The notes under the pieces: generated by a model | The model's database searches: none | Told to the model about the DNA's origin: nothing | The model's input: only the letters and a program-made list of their open reading frames with translations | Made by a program: the position numbers and the translations under genes | Source of the DNA: Parvularculaceae bacterium UBA4496 | GTDB taxonomy: Bacteria; Pseudomonadota; Alphaproteobacteria; Caulobacterales; Parvularculaceae | Assembly: GCA_002388885.1 (NCBI GenBank) | Contig: DGNI01000041.1 | Coordinates: 1 to 13,873, forward strand | Direction of reading: 5' to 3' | Length of the DNA stretch: 13,873 nt | Part shown: positions 6,328 to 13,873 of the stretch, piece after piece | Position numbering within the stretch: the first letter of the stretch is position 1 | Layout: each line of letters opens with the position of its first letter

Positions 6328-8124
6328 ATGTCTTCTCTGGCGGCGACACAGAAAGCGAAAACAGTTTCGGCGATATCAAAGCCCGGCGCCGAACTTCTTC
6401 TCGATGCGCTGGAGGAGCAGGGCGTTGAGGTGATTTTCGGCTATCCCGGCGGCGCCGTCCTGCCGATTTACGATGCGCTTCATGCGTGCGACAAGATCCG
6501 CCATGTCCTTGTTCGTCATGAACAGGGCGCCCTGCATGCTGCGGAAGGCTACGCGCGTTCTACCGGCAAGGTCGGCGTTGCACTGGTGACGTCCGGCCCC
6601 GGCGCCACCAATGCGGTGACCGGCCTTGCCGACGCGCTTCTGGATTCCATTCCGGTGGTCTGTATCACCGGTCAGGTCGCCCGGCCGCTGATCGGCACTG
6701 ACGCCTTTCAGGAATGCGATACGATCGGCATCACGCGGTCATGCACCAAGCATAACTACCTCGTGCAGTCGGCGCAGACTTTGTCCGGCGTCGTTCATGA
6801 GGCGTTTCATGTGGCGCGCCGCGGCCGCCCTGGGCCTGTGCTGATCGATATTCCAAAAGACATTCAGTTCGAGAAGGCGCTTTATACGGCGAAAGATGCA
6901 GCGCAGAATCGCAACTGCATCGTTCTCCCGGAACTCGACAGAAACAAAATCGACCAGACCGTCGATCTGATGCGTCATGCGCGCCGCCCTGTCTTTTATA
7001 CCGGCGGCGGTATCATCAATGCCGGCCCTGAGGCCAGCACGACGTTGCGAAAGCTGGCGGCGGCGACGGGATTTCCGGTGACATCAACTCTCATGGGGCT
7101 TGGCGCGTTTCCGGCGTCAAACCCACAATGGCTTGGCATGCTTGGCATGCATGGAAGTTTTGAGGCCAACAACGCCATGCATGATTGCGATCTGATGATC
7201 TGTATTGGCGCGCGTTTTGATGACCGCGTTACGGGTCGTCTCGATGCGTTTTCGCCGACTTCGCGCAAGGTTCATATCGATATCGACCCGTCATCCATCA
7301 ACAAGAATGTTCATGTCGATATCGGTATCGTCGGCGACGCCGGTGAAGTCATGGAGGCGTTGCTCGATGAATGGAATGCGCGTGAGGCGCAGGAAAAATA
7401 CGATGACAAACGAACGCAATCGTGGCGCACGCAAATTGACGGCTGGCGCGCACGAAAGTCATTCCACTACACGCCGTCGAAGGATGCGATAAAGCCGCAA
7501 TACGCCGTTGAACGTCTTTATGCGTTGACGCGCGGCAAGGACGTCTATGTGACGACTGAGGTCGGACAGCATCAAATGTGGGCGGCGCAACACTTTCATT
7601 TTGACAAGCCGAACCGCTGGATGACGTCCGGCGGGCTCGGGACCATGGGTTACGGGCTGCCTGCGGCGCTGGGCGTGCAAGCGGCGCACCCCAATGCGCT
7701 CGTGATCGACATCGCCGGCGACGCCTCGGTGCAGATGACCATGCAGGAAATGTCGGCAGCGGTTCAGCACGATCTGCCCATCAAGATTTTCATTTTGAAC
7801 AACGCCTATCTGGGCATGGTCCGCCAGTGGCAGGAGCTTCTTCATGGCGGACGCTATTCGCACTCCTACTCCGACAGCTTGCCGGATTTTGTGAAACTTG
7901 CGGAAGCCTATGGCGGTCATGGCATTCGTGCGGAAACGCCGGATGAACTCGACGATAAAATCCGGGAAATGATCGAAACGCCGAAGCCGGTGCTGTTCGA
8001 TTGCGTGGTGACGCAGGAAGAAAACGTCTTCCCGATGATCCCGTCCGGCGCGGCCCATAACGAAATGCTGTTCGGCGAGGTCAAGGGCGATGAAGTTAGC
8101 GATGCCGGAAAGGTGCTGGTATGA
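6328..8124 (+). CDS. ilvB: Acetolactate synthase (acetohydroxyacid synthase), large catalytic subunit
   Basis: From ATG 6328 the protein is 598 residues. It is the ThDP-, FAD- and Mg-dependent catalytic subunit that condenses two pyruvates, or pyruvate with 2-ketobutyrate, at the start of valine/leucine and isoleucine synthesis. The N-terminal Pyr domain has FGYPGGAVLPIYDAL and RHEQGALHAAEGYAR, with Glu65 as the ThDP-activating glutamate. The middle FAD-binding domain includes PVTSTLMGLGAFP and GARFDDRVTGRLDAF. The C-terminal PP domain carries the ThDP/Mg motif starting at Gly464-Asp465 (GDASVQM) and ending at Asn491-Asn492 (LNN). A longer GTG start at 6283 would overlap ilvC by 37 nt and adds a tail unlike the family, so I reject it. 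ilvN overlaps the stop by ATGA (8121-8124), which points to translational coupling of the two subunits. Confidence 0.97.
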   Translation: MSSLAATQKAKTVSAISKPGAELLLDALEEQGVEVIFGYPGGAVLPIYDALHACDKIRHVLVRHEQGALHAAEGYARSTGKVGVALVTSGPGATNAVTGLADALLDSIPVVCITGQVARPLIGTDAFQECDTIGITRSCTKHNYLVQSAQTLSGVVHEAFHVARRGRPGPVLIDIPKDIQFEKALYTAKDAAQNRNCIVLPELDRNKIDQTVDLMRHARRPVFYTGGGIINAGPEASTTLRKLAAATGFPVTSTLMGLGAFPASNPQWLGMLGMHGSFEANNAMHDCDLMICIGARFDDRVTGRLDAFSPTSRKVHIDIDPSSINKNVHVDIGIVGDAGEVMEALLDEWNAREAQEKYDDKRTQSWRTQIDGWRARKSFHYTPSKDAIKPQYAVERLYALTRGKDVYVTTEVGQHQMWAAQHFHFDKPNRWMTSGGLGTMGYGLPAALGVQAAHPNALVIDIAGDASVQMTMQEMSAAVQHDLPIKIFILNNAYLGMVRQWQELLHGGRYSHSYSDSLPDFVKLAEAYGGHGIRAETPDELDDKIREMIETPKPVLFDCVVTQEENVFPMIPSGAAHNEMLFGEVKGDEVSDAGKVLV

Positions 8125-8687
8125 CATCCGCGAACCCGACGCCTCAGGCGCCTTCTCAATCCGTCTATCCGGTGACGCCTGAACAAGGCGAAGCAAAGGA
8201 AGCGGTGCTGGCCGTCATCGTCGATAATGAGCCGGGCGTTCTTTCGCGTGTGGTCGGGCTTATCTCTGCGCGCGGCTATAATATCGAAAGCCTGACGGTC
8301 GCGGAAACCGATGTGGAGAAACACACGTCGCGGATTACCATCGTAACGCAGGGAACGCTTGCAAAAATCGAACAGATCAAGGCGCAGCTCGGGCGGCTGG
8401 TGCCGGTGCGCCGCGTTATTGACGTCAGCGCGGAAAAAGACGCGCTGGAACGCGAGCTTGCGTTGATCAAGGTCGTGAGTATTGGCGAGCAGCGGCTCGA
8501 AGCGATGCGCGTCGCCGATATTTTCCGGGCTCGTGCGCTTGATACGACCCACACATCGTTCGTTTTTGAGGTTACCGGTACGCGCGAGAAGATCAATGCG
8601 TTTATCGACCTGATGCGGCCATTGGGCCTGTCAGAAGTTTCACGCACGGGTGTTTTATCCATCCGCCGCGGCGTCATGGGGGATTAG
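8121..8687 (+). CDS. ilvN: Acetolactate synthase, small regulatory subunit
   Basis: The 188-residue protein is the valine-sensing regulatory subunit that binds and stimulates IlvB. An ACT domain occupies about residues 29-103 (AVLAVIVDNEPGVLSRVVGLISARGYNIESLTV...). Asn36 and Gly39 align with Asn11 and Gly14 of E. coli IlvH, residues implicated in valine inhibition, so feedback sensitivity is likely to be retained. The C-terminal half (about 110-188, ERELALIKV...FIDLMRPLGLSEVSRTGVLSIRRG) is the second regulatory domain typical of the long form. A ~25-residue Pro/Gln-rich extension precedes the ACT domain. Its ATG overlaps the ilvB stop (ATGA) and has AAAGG 7 nt upstream. It is followed by the only large gap in the cluster (229 nt to leuA), which contains hairpins and the leu leader. 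Confidence 0.96.
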   Translation: MTSANPTPQAPSQSVYPVTPEQGEAKEAVLAVIVDNEPGVLSRVVGLISARGYNIESLTVAETDVEKHTSRITIVTQGTLAKIEQIKAQLGRLVPVRRVIDVSAEKDALERELALIKVVSIGEQRLEAMRVADIFRARALDTTHTSFVFEVTGTREKINAFIDLMRPLGLSEVSRTGVLSIRRGVMGD

Positions 8688-8710
8688 CAGTGACGTATTG
8701 CTTTTTAAAT

Positions 8711-8808
8711 CCGCTCTCCCCGGCGAAAGCCGGGGCCGCGCAAACTAGAAATGCTGGGCAAAAAAGCCCGACTTTTTATTTGGACTGGCTCCCGGCTTGC
8801 GACGGAAT
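8711..8808. repeat. Degenerate paired palindromic (REP/BIME-like) element
   Basis: The left half contains a perfect 7-bp stem with GAAA loop, CCCCGGC-gaaa-GCCGGGG (8718-8735). The right half reads TGGACTGGCTCCCGGCTTG then CGACGGAATGA (to 8810). This resembles a worn right arm of the CCCGG...CGGGAATGACA palindromes common between alphaproteobacterial genes. The 13557-13634 element in this window has the same two-palindrome plan in better condition. Assignment is by eye; family membership would need other genomic copies. Confidence 0.4.
8756..8777 (+). terminator. Weak terminator-like hairpin after ilvN
   Basis: GGGC (8756-8759), an A6 loop and GCCC (8766-8769), then GAC and five T (8773-8777). 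The 4-bp stem (plus one T-G pair) is short for an efficient terminator. It could partly reduce read-through from the ilv half into the leu half, or may simply lie inside the degenerate palindromic repeat. Confidence 0.25.
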
Positions 8809-8863
8809 GAGCGTGAGAGGGCTTATTCTTTCAAATCTGCTCCTTAGCCCCGCGCGGCGCTAA
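8807..8863 (+). CDS. leuA leader peptide (leucine-rich, attenuation)
   Basis: A short ORF of 18 residues, MSVRGLILSNLLLSPARR, ends with TAA 53 nt before leuA. Five of the 18 residues are Leu and one is Ile, with LILSNLLL encoded at 8822-8845. The ATG at 8807 has GGA directly against it, which is poor spacing. GTG at 8813 would have ACGGA six nt upstream and give a 16-residue version, so the true start is uncertain. The ending LLLSPARR echoes the ilv leader's LLISP...PAR. The Leu codons lie inside the 5' arm of a long stem that would sequester the leuA ribosome site, so the ORF has the right content and the right place to act as a leucine sensor. It is unrelated to any enzyme and would not be found by homology. 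Confidence 0.72.
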   Translation: MSVRGLILSNLLLSPARR

Positions 8864-8910
8864 TCGCCGCGCGCAACAAATGTGGCGCTTTGGAACAGAT
8901 TTGAAGGAAT
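8825..8910 (+). promoter_or_regulatory. leuA translational attenuator (Shine-Dalgarno-sequestering stem)
   Basis: ATTCTTTCAAATCTGCTCC (8825-8843), inside the leader peptide's Leu codons, is complementary to GGAACAGATTTGAAGGAAT (8892-8910), which contains the leuA ribosome site GAAGGA. The 19 positions include one G-U pair (8829/8906) and one C-A mismatch (8840/8895). The enclosed region carries a second stem, CGCGCGGCG (8851-8859) with CGCCGCGCG (8865-8873), whose CTAAT loop holds the leader stop codon. No T-run follows, so transcription termination is unlikely. A ribosome stalled on the Leu codons would open the stem and expose the leuA site. An alternative GGGCT/AGCCC pairing (8819-8823 with 8846-8850) exists. 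Energies were not calculated. Confidence 0.7.
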
Positions 8911-8916
8911 ACAAAA

Positions 8917-10512
8917 ATGAGTACCGAACAGAATAATAAAGACGGCGTGAAACCTGCTGACGACAGTCACGTTAAAATCTTTGACACCACCCTGCGCGAC
9001 GGAGAACAGGCGCCGGGCTTTTCCATGTCAACGGACGCAAAGCTGATCGTTGCGCGTGCGCTGCAGGATTTGAACGTCGATATCATCGAAGCAGGGTTTG
9101 CGGCAGCTACTCCCGGTGATGCGGCCGCGATCCGGACGATTGCACAGGAAATCGAGGGGCCGACCATCGGTTCGCTCGCACGTCTCAATAAAAACGACAT
9201 AGAAGCGGCGGCGCGCGCCGTTGAGCCGGCGAAGAAGAAACGCATCCACACCTTTATCGGCACGAGCCCGATTCACCGGGACGCCAAGCTGAAAATGACG
9301 AAGGATGAAATTCTGAAAAGCATATCAGAGATAGTCGCCTTCGCACATTCGGCTTGCGACGATGTCGAATTCTCGCCGGAAGACGCCATCAGAACCGAGC
9401 GCGAATATCTGGTGGAGGCCATCGAAGCGGCGATCGAAGCAGGGGCGTCGACCATCAATATTCCCGATACGGTCGGATATACGACGCCGGAAGAAATAAC
9501 CGAGCTTTTCCGGTTCCTGAAACAAACCGTAAAAGGTGCTGGTGACGTGACGTTCTCGACGCATTGTCATGACGATCTCGGCATGGCGGTCGCCAATTCA
9601 CTGGCGGCAGTGCGCGGCGGCGCCCGGCAGATCGAATGCGCCATTAACGGCATAGGCGAGCGCGCCGGCAATTGTTCAACGGAAGAAGCGGTGATGGCGC
9701 TGGCGACGCGCCGGGATTTCTTCAATCTGTCAACGCAGATCGATACGACCAAAATTTTTGCTGCGTCTACGTCCCTCGCGCGCGTGACGCACAATCCGAT
9801 TCCGCGCAACAAGGCGATTGTTGGAAAAAACGCCTTCGCCCATGAAGCAGGAATCCATCAGCATGGCGTTCTGGCGGACAAGCGCACCTATGAAATCATG
9901 GATGCAGAAGCCGTCGGCATGCCGTCGAATTCCATCGTGCTTGGCAAGCACTCCGGCAAGCATGCCGTTGCCGCGCGCGTGAATGCGCTGGGGTTTGCCG
10001 TCTCTAAACAGAAGATCGAGGATCTTTTCCCAGCGTTCAAGCGTCTGGCCGACACCTGCCGCGAAGTGACGGACGCCGATCTTGTGCGCATCGTTACTGG
10101 CAATGTCGAAACAGACGGGCGCATCGGCCCGTGGCGCATGCGCAAGACCGAATTGCACGTCAACTTTGAAGATGAAACCCGTCCGCACGCGCGCATCACC
10201 ATGGAACATGACAGCGGCGAGCGGCGGACCGTCACCCATGAGGGCGAGGGACCGATTGACGCCGCTTTCGCCGCCGTGTGCGCCATCGCCGATGTGCCGG
10301 GGCATATTCATACGCTCGATCTCAATCACGTTGCGTCAGAAGGCATCGTGCGCGCCGAAGCGGTTGTGGAGGTCGAAGGCAGGCATTATGCCGGAAAGGC
10401 GCAGGAAGTAGATATCGCCGACGCCGCCGTCGCCGCATTCGTCGCGGCGGTTAATCAGGCGGCGGCGATCCGCGCGGGTGCGGGCGTAACAGAAACAAAG
10501 GCGGCGTCATGA
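8917..10512 (+). CDS. leuA: 2-Isopropylmalate synthase
   Basis: The 531-residue enzyme condenses 2-ketoisovalerate with acetyl-CoA, the committed and leucine-inhibited step of leucine synthesis. The TIM-barrel begins with [17 protein letters not shown] (21-37), where Arg27 and Asp28 are the catalytic/metal residues. The metal-binding HCH (His216, His218) lies in [16 protein letters not shown], and [18 protein letters not shown] is the second family signature. The C-terminal part, from about 390 onward ([11 protein letters not shown]...[25 protein letters not shown]...[16 protein letters not shown]), is the LeuA regulatory domain that binds leucine. Length fits the long bacterial LeuA type rather than homocitrate or citramalate synthase. 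The ATG at 8917 follows GAAGGA by 8 nt, and that site lies in the predicted attenuator stem. The stop overlaps the leuC start (ATGA). Confidence 0.97.
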   Translation: MSTEQNNKDGVKPADDSHVKIFDTTLRDGEQAPGFSMSTDAKLIVARALQDLNVDIIEAGFAAATPGDAAAIRTIAQEIEGPTIGSLARLNKNDIEAAARAVEPAKKKRIHTFIGTSPIHRDAKLKMTKDEILKSISEIVAFAHSACDDVEFSPEDAIRTEREYLVEAIEAAIEAGASTINIPDTVGYTTPEEITELFRFLKQTVKGAGDVTFSTHCHDDLGMAVANSLAAVRGGARQIECAINGIGERAGNCSTEEAVMALATRRDFFNLSTQIDTTKIFAASTSLARVTHNPIPRNKAIVGKNAFAHEAGIHQHGVLADKRTYEIMDAEAVGMPSNSIVLGKHSGKHAVAARVNALGFAVSKQKIEDLFPAFKRLADTCREVTDADLVRIVTGNVETDGRIGPWRMRKTELHVNFEDETRPHARITMEHDSGERRTVTHEGEGPIDAAFAAVCAIADVPGHIHTLDLNHVASEGIVRAEAVVEVEGRHYAGKAQEVDIADAAVAAFVAAVNQAAAIRAGAGVTETKAAS

Positions 10513-11930
10513 GTGATGCGAAATCGCTGTTCGACAAACTCTGGGAACGGCATGTAGTCGTCGAAGAGACGGCCGACGCCCCGGCAGTACTTTATATCGA
10601 CCTGCATCTCATTCATGAGGTGACCTCGCCGCAGGCGTTTTCCGTCCTCAATGAACGCGGCCTTAAAGTACGCCGGCCAGACCGCACCATTGCCACGCTC
10701 GATCACTCAACGCCGACATTACCCGCGAATGCAAATGGCGAACTCGCTTACGCGACGCCGGAAGCGAAACGGCAGGTTGAAACGCTGATCGCCAATTGCA
10801 AACAGCATGACGTTGAACTTTTTGGCCTCGGCGACCCGCGCCGCGGCATTGTGCATGTCATTGGCCCGGAGTTGGGGCTGACGCAGCCGGGAAAGACAAT
10901 TGTCTGCGGCGACAGCCATACATCGACCCATGGCGCCTTCGGGGCGCTCGCCTTTGGCATCGGCACCACGGAAGTCGGTCATGTACTGGCGACGCAATGC
11001 GTGTTGCAGAGAAAACCGAAATCCATGCGTGTGATTTTTGACGGCGCCCTTGCGCCCGGCGTCAGCGCGAAAGACATGGCGCTCGCCATGATTGCCGAAA
11101 TCGGCGCCGACGGCGGCCGGGGCTATGCCATGGAATTTGCTGGAGAAGCGGTTTCCGCGCTTTCCATGGAAGGACGCATGACCCTTTGCAACATGTCTAT
11201 CGAAGCGGGCGCGCGCGTCGGCATGGTTGCGCCCGATGAAACGACATTTGAATGGATGAAGGGCCGCGATTTTGCCCCTCAAGGCGATGAATGGGATGAC
11301 GCGCTGGCGGACTGGCGCTCATTACCAACTGAAGAGGGCGCGGCTTTCGACAAGGAAATCAGAATTGATGCTGGCGCGATCCGGCCGATGATCACCTACG
11401 GCGTTTCGCCTGATGCAGCGGCGCCGGTCAGCGCCAACGCGCCGAGACCGCAAACCGATGCGCAGCAACACGCCGCTGATTACATGAAATTCGAAATCGG
11501 CCGGCCGTTCTCGGATGCGCCCGTCGATCGTGTCTTTATCGGCAGTTGCACGAACTCTCGACTTTCCGATCTTCGCGAGGCGGCGACGATCATGCGCGGA
11601 CGCAAAGTGAAAAACGGCGTCATTACGCTTGTCGTTCCCGGCTCCGAAGCGGTGAAACGCGCCGCCGAGGCCGAAAAGCTGCATGAAGTTTTTCTCGCTG
11701 CGGGCGCCGAATGGCGCGAACCGGGTTGTTCCATGTGCATCGCCATGAATGGCGACGCCGGCGCGCCGGGGGAGCTTGTTGTTTCGACGTCCAACCGGAA
11801 TTTTATCGGCCGTCAGGGCAAGGGCGTCAGAACCGTTCTTGCAAGTCCGGCAACGGCGGCGGCCTCGGCCATTGAGGGCCGCATTACCGACCCGCGCCCC
11901 TATCTCGGCTCTATGAAGGAGAGCGCATAA
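10509..11930 (+). CDS. leuC: 3-Isopropylmalate dehydratase, large subunit
   Basis: The 473-residue aconitase-family subunit, with LeuD, converts 2-isopropylmalate to 3-isopropylmalate using a [4Fe-4S] cluster. Cys347 (FIGSCTNSR), Cys407 and Cys410 ([10 protein letters not shown]) fall exactly at the E. coli LeuC cluster positions. Other signatures are [32 protein letters not shown] in the first third and [11 protein letters not shown] near the end. The ATG at 10509 overlaps the leuA stop and has AAAGG 7 nt upstream. leuD begins on the base right after the stop, as expected for a two-subunit enzyme made in equal amounts. No unusual insertions are seen. Confidence 0.97.
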   Translation: MSDAKSLFDKLWERHVVVEETADAPAVLYIDLHLIHEVTSPQAFSVLNERGLKVRRPDRTIATLDHSTPTLPANANGELAYATPEAKRQVETLIANCKQHDVELFGLGDPRRGIVHVIGPELGLTQPGKTIVCGDSHTSTHGAFGALAFGIGTTEVGHVLATQCVLQRKPKSMRVIFDGALAPGVSAKDMALAMIAEIGADGGRGYAMEFAGEAVSALSMEGRMTLCNMSIEAGARVGMVAPDETTFEWMKGRDFAPQGDEWDDALADWRSLPTEEGAAFDKEIRIDAGAIRPMITYGVSPDAAAPVSANAPRPQTDAQQHAADYMKFEIGRPFSDAPVDRVFIGSCTNSRLSDLREAATIMRGRKVKNGVITLVVPGSEAVKRAAEAEKLHEVFLAAGAEWREPGCSMCIAMNGDAGAPGELVVSTSNRNFIGRQGKGVRTVLASPATAAASAIEGRITDPRPYLGSMKESA

Positions 11931-12512
11931 ATGTCCTTTGATTCATTCAATATTCTGAAGTCGCGGACGGTCGTCCTGCGGCAGGAGAATATCGACACCG
12001 ACCAGATCATTTCGGCGCGATTTTTGACGACGACGTTGAAGGAAGGTCTTGGTCAGTCCGTTTTTTATGACTGGCGGTACGACGAGGGTGGCCGTCCGAA
12101 GAATTCGTCTGCGTTCAACGGGTATAATCCCGACACGCACAAGATTCTGGTGGCCGGCGCCAATTTCGGCTGCGGGTCTTCGCGCGAACATGCGCCATGG
12201 GCATTGAAAAGTTTCGGTTTTGAGGCTGTCATCAGTTCCGATATCGCCGACATTTTCAAAAGCAATTCGCTCAAAAACGGCCTGTTGGCCATAGAGGTCG
12301 ATCCGAAAACCCATGCGAGCCTGCTCAATACGCCGGGCGCGGAGATCACGATTGATCTTGAGCGGCAGATTGTGGCTGTAAGCGATTGGGAAAAGGCGCA
12401 TTTTGATATCGAACCTTTTGCACGGCAGTGCCTGATGAACGGCGTCGATCAGCTCGGAGCGCTGATGAGCCATCTGCCGGAAATTGAGGCTTTTGAGGTG
12501 AAACGCCCATGA
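11931..12512 (+). CDS. leuD: 3-Isopropylmalate dehydratase, small subunit
   Basis: The 193-residue swivel-domain subunit pairs with LeuC to form isopropylmalate isomerase and supplies substrate-binding residues. NIDTDQIISARFL (20-32) and GANFGCGSSREHAPWAL (76-92) are the two hallmark motifs, and VISSDIADIFKSNSLKNGLL follows as in other LeuD proteins. The ATG directly abuts the leuC TAA and has AAGGAG 9 nt upstream inside leuC. The stop overlaps the leuB start (ATGA). Length is normal for the proteobacterial ~200-residue form. Confidence 0.96.
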   Translation: MSFDSFNILKSRTVVLRQENIDTDQIISARFLTTTLKEGLGQSVFYDWRYDEGGRPKNSSAFNGYNPDTHKILVAGANFGCGSSREHAPWALKSFGFEAVISSDIADIFKSNSLKNGLLAIEVDPKTHASLLNTPGAEITIDLERQIVAVSDWEKAHFDIEPFARQCLMNGVDQLGALMSHLPEIEAFEVKRP

Positions 12513-13549
12513 CGAAACGGATTGCATTTCTGCCCGGCGATGGCGTCGGGCCTGAAGTGGCGGGCGCGGCGCGAGCTGTGCTGGATGCTGCGTCTGAAAA
12601 GTTTTCGCTTTCCTTAGAGTATATCGAATGCCTGTTCGGCGGCGCCGCTATTGACGCGAATGGCGACCCGTTTCCGGCGGAAACGAAAACCGCATGTTTA
12701 GAGGCGGCCGCCGTGTTTCTCGGCGCCGTCGGCGGGCCGAAATGGGATGGCGGCGGTCCACGGCCCGAGGCCGGTCTTCTTGAATTAAGAAAAACCCTCG
12801 GGGTCTACGCAAACTTGCGACCGATTAGCGTGACGCCCGGTATGGAACATTTGTCACCATTGAAACCGGAGCACGCAAAGGGCGTTGATTTACTGATCGT
12901 TCGTGAACTCACTGGCGGCATGTATTTCGGCAAGCGTGATGAAGGCAATGAAACGGCGCGCGACGAATGCCTTTATACAAAGGAAGAAGTAACGCGGGTC
13001 GCGCGCATCGCGTTCGAAGCAGCAAGAAAGCGCAAGAGTTGTGTCGCGTCGGTGGATAAAGCCAATGTGCTGGCGACGAGCCGCCTGTGGCGCAATGCCG
13101 TCAATGAGCTGCACGCCGCCGAATACAAGGATGTTGAGCTTTCGCATGTGCTGGTGGACGCCATGGCCATGAAACTGATCCAGGCGCCGGCGCAGTTTGA
13201 CGTGATCCTGACGGAGAACCTTTTCGGTGATATTTTAAGCGACGAAGCGTCGGTGCTTTCCGGTTCTATCGGGCTCGCGCCGTCGGCCTCACTGGGCGAG
13301 GGGACGCACGGACTTTACGAGCCGATCCATGGCTCGGCGCCCGATATTGTGGGGCAGGGCAAAGCCAATCCGGCCGGGGCGATTTTAAGCGCCGCCATGA
13401 TGTTGCGTTACAGTTTTGACGCGAACGAAGCGGCTGATGCGATAGAAGCCGCCGTCGCCAAAGCGCTCAGCGACGGGCGCGGGACGAGTGATATCGGCGG
13501 GAAAGATACGACGGCGAGTTTTTCCGAAGCAGTTGCGGCGATAGTTTGA
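12509..13549 (+). CDS. leuB: 3-Isopropylmalate dehydrogenase
   Basis: The 346-residue enzyme oxidatively decarboxylates 3-isopropylmalate to 2-ketoisocaproate with NAD+ and Mg2+/Mn2+. Recognisable blocks are FLPGDGVGPEV (7-17), LLELRKTLGVYANLRP (90-105; Arg94 and Arg104 bind substrate), VRELTGGMYFG (131-141; Arg132, Tyr139), Lys184 in SVDKANVL, metal ligands Asp217, Asp241 and Asp245 (DVILTENLFGDILSDEAS), and the cofactor segment HGSAPDIVGQGKANPAG (274-290). The GMYFG/LLELR wording separates it from isocitrate and tartrate dehydrogenases. It is slightly short at the C-terminus compared with E. coli (363) but complete in its motifs. The ATG overlaps the leuD stop and has GAGGTG 8 nt upstream. 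It is the last gene of the cluster, followed by a palindromic repeat. Confidence 0.97.
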   Translation: MTKRIAFLPGDGVGPEVAGAARAVLDAASEKFSLSLEYIECLFGGAAIDANGDPFPAETKTACLEAAAVFLGAVGGPKWDGGGPRPEAGLLELRKTLGVYANLRPISVTPGMEHLSPLKPEHAKGVDLLIVRELTGGMYFGKRDEGNETARDECLYTKEEVTRVARIAFEAARKRKSCVASVDKANVLATSRLWRNAVNELHAAEYKDVELSHVLVDAMAMKLIQAPAQFDVILTENLFGDILSDEASVLSGSIGLAPSASLGEGTHGLYEPIHGSAPDIVGQGKANPAGAILSAAMMLRYSFDANEAADAIEAAVAKALSDGRGTSDIGGKDTTASFSEAVAAIV

Positions 13550-13556
13550 TTTTACT

Positions 13557-13634
13557 TGTCATGCCCGGGCTTGTCCCGGGTATCCAGCAGAAACTCAAAT
13601 AGTCTGGATCACCGGCATAAAGCCGGTGATGACA
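13557..13634. repeat. Paired palindromic intergenic element (REP/BIME-like)
   Basis: A 78-bp element bounded by TGTCAT (13557-13562) and ATGACA (13629-13634). The left arm has CCCGGG-CTTGT-CCCGGG (13564-13580) and the right arm ATCACCGGC-ATAAA-GCCGGTGAT (13608-13630). Inside, ATCCAG (13582-13587) and CTGGAT (13604-13609) form a further inverted pair. It sits between the convergent leuB and deaminase genes, where it could form transcript hairpins that protect or end both mRNAs; no T-run follows on either strand. This layout is common for alphaproteobacterial repeats, but copies elsewhere cannot be seen here. Confidence 0.7.
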
Positions 13635-13647
13635 GCAAAACTCTGCC

Positions 13648-13873
13648 TCACTCCATGATATCTTCATTCCATAATTCCGGTTTTTCCCTCATGAATCGCG
13701 CCATCAGCTCCAGCGAAGCGGCGTGCGCCACGTCGATCACCTCAACGCCGCGCTCACGCAGGAATTCTTCATTGCCGCCGAAGTTTTTCGTATCGTTGAC
13801 GACGACGCGGGGGATCTTGAACTGCACGATGGTTCCCGAACACATCATGCAGGGCGACAGCGAGGTATAAAGC
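13648..13873 (-). CDS. Cytosine/nucleoside deaminase family protein, C-terminal part
   Basis: The frame runs off the right edge of the window; about 74 C-terminal residues and a TGA stop (13650-13648) are visible. The first residues read LYTSLSPCMMCSGTIVQF, with the P-C-x-x-C zinc motif of the cytidine/deoxycytidylate deaminase superfamily (the H-x-E motif would lie upstream, outside the window). The following IPRVVVNDTKNFGGNEEFLRERGVEV and the ending LMARFMREKPELWNEDI closely resemble yeast-type cytosine deaminase (Fcy1-like). A cytosine deaminase or related nucleoside deaminase is therefore likely; the substrate cannot be fixed from this part. An internal ATG at 13848 falls inside the zinc motif and is not the start. 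The gene converges on leuB across the palindromic repeat. Confidence 0.85.
   Translation of the reverse strand, partial: LYTSLSPCMMCSGTIVQFKIPRVVVNDTKNFGGNEEFLRERGVEVIDVAHAASLELMARFMREKPELWNEDIME

Noticed and set aside
7459..8196. 245-codon minus-strand frame opposite ilvB/ilvN
   Set aside because: Shadow of two certain genes; no motif or ribosome site and it spans an operon junction.
8751..8810. 19-codon ORF beginning MLGKKARLFIW before the leu leader
   Set aside because: It has few Leu codons, no clear ribosome site and runs through the hairpins of the degenerate repeat, so it is not a credible sensor peptide.
8685..8916. Possibility of a transcription terminator controlling leuA after the 9-bp GC stem at 8851-8873
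   Set aside because: The stem is followed by CAACAAATG with no T-run; complementarity to the leuA ribosome site fits translational control better.
13556..13870. Plus-strand frame after leuB
   Set aside because: It runs through the palindromic repeat and then antisense to the deaminase, whose P-C-x-x-C motif and C-terminus are clear on the other strand.

Overview
The window looks like chromosomal DNA from an alphaproteobacterium. The genes are tightly packed and GC-rich, ProA has the TGVCGAAETLL active-site wording common in that class, and the intergenic palindromes are of the TGTCAT...ATGACA kind frequent there. The exact lineage cannot be fixed from this stretch.

Region 1 (1-585, +) is the 3' end of proA (proline biosynthesis). 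It converges on a leftward four-gene unit (3035-592, -): an ECF-type sigma factor, a Tat-exported ferritin-like protein, an exported class I cytochrome c, and folE (GTP cyclohydrolase I). No anti-sigma gene is present. A candidate ECF promoter (TGTCAC-N16-CGTC) lies just upstream of the sigma gene, suggesting autoregulation of an envelope redox or metal response.

Region 2 (3376-13549, +) is one compact branched-chain amino acid cluster: ilvD-ilvC-ilvB-ilvN-leuA-leuC-leuD-leuB. It encodes acetohydroxyacid synthase (both subunits), ketol-acid reductoisomerase, dihydroxy-acid dehydratase and all four leucine-branch proteins. Only the final transaminase is missing. Most junctions are 0-12 nt gaps or ATGA overlaps. 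The only large gap is between ilvN and leuA (229 nt).

The most interesting signals are two unlisted leader ORFs. Upstream of ilvD, a 47-residue leader peptide (3376-3519) carries nine consecutive Leu/Val/Ile codons. It is followed by mutually exclusive protector, antiterminator and terminator pairings, which is the layout of a classical ilv transcription attenuator. In the ilvN-leuA gap, an 18-residue Leu-rich peptide (8807-8863) has its Leu codons inside a 19-nt segment complementary to the leuA Shine-Dalgarno region (one G-U pair, one mismatch), with no U-tract afterwards. This predicts translational attenuation of leuA by leucine supply. Together they would give two-tier control: Leu/Val/Ile status over the whole cluster, and leucine status over the leu half.

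Region 3 (13557-13873) holds a paired palindromic REP-like repeat and the C-terminal part of a cytosine/nucleoside deaminase on the minus strand, running off the window.
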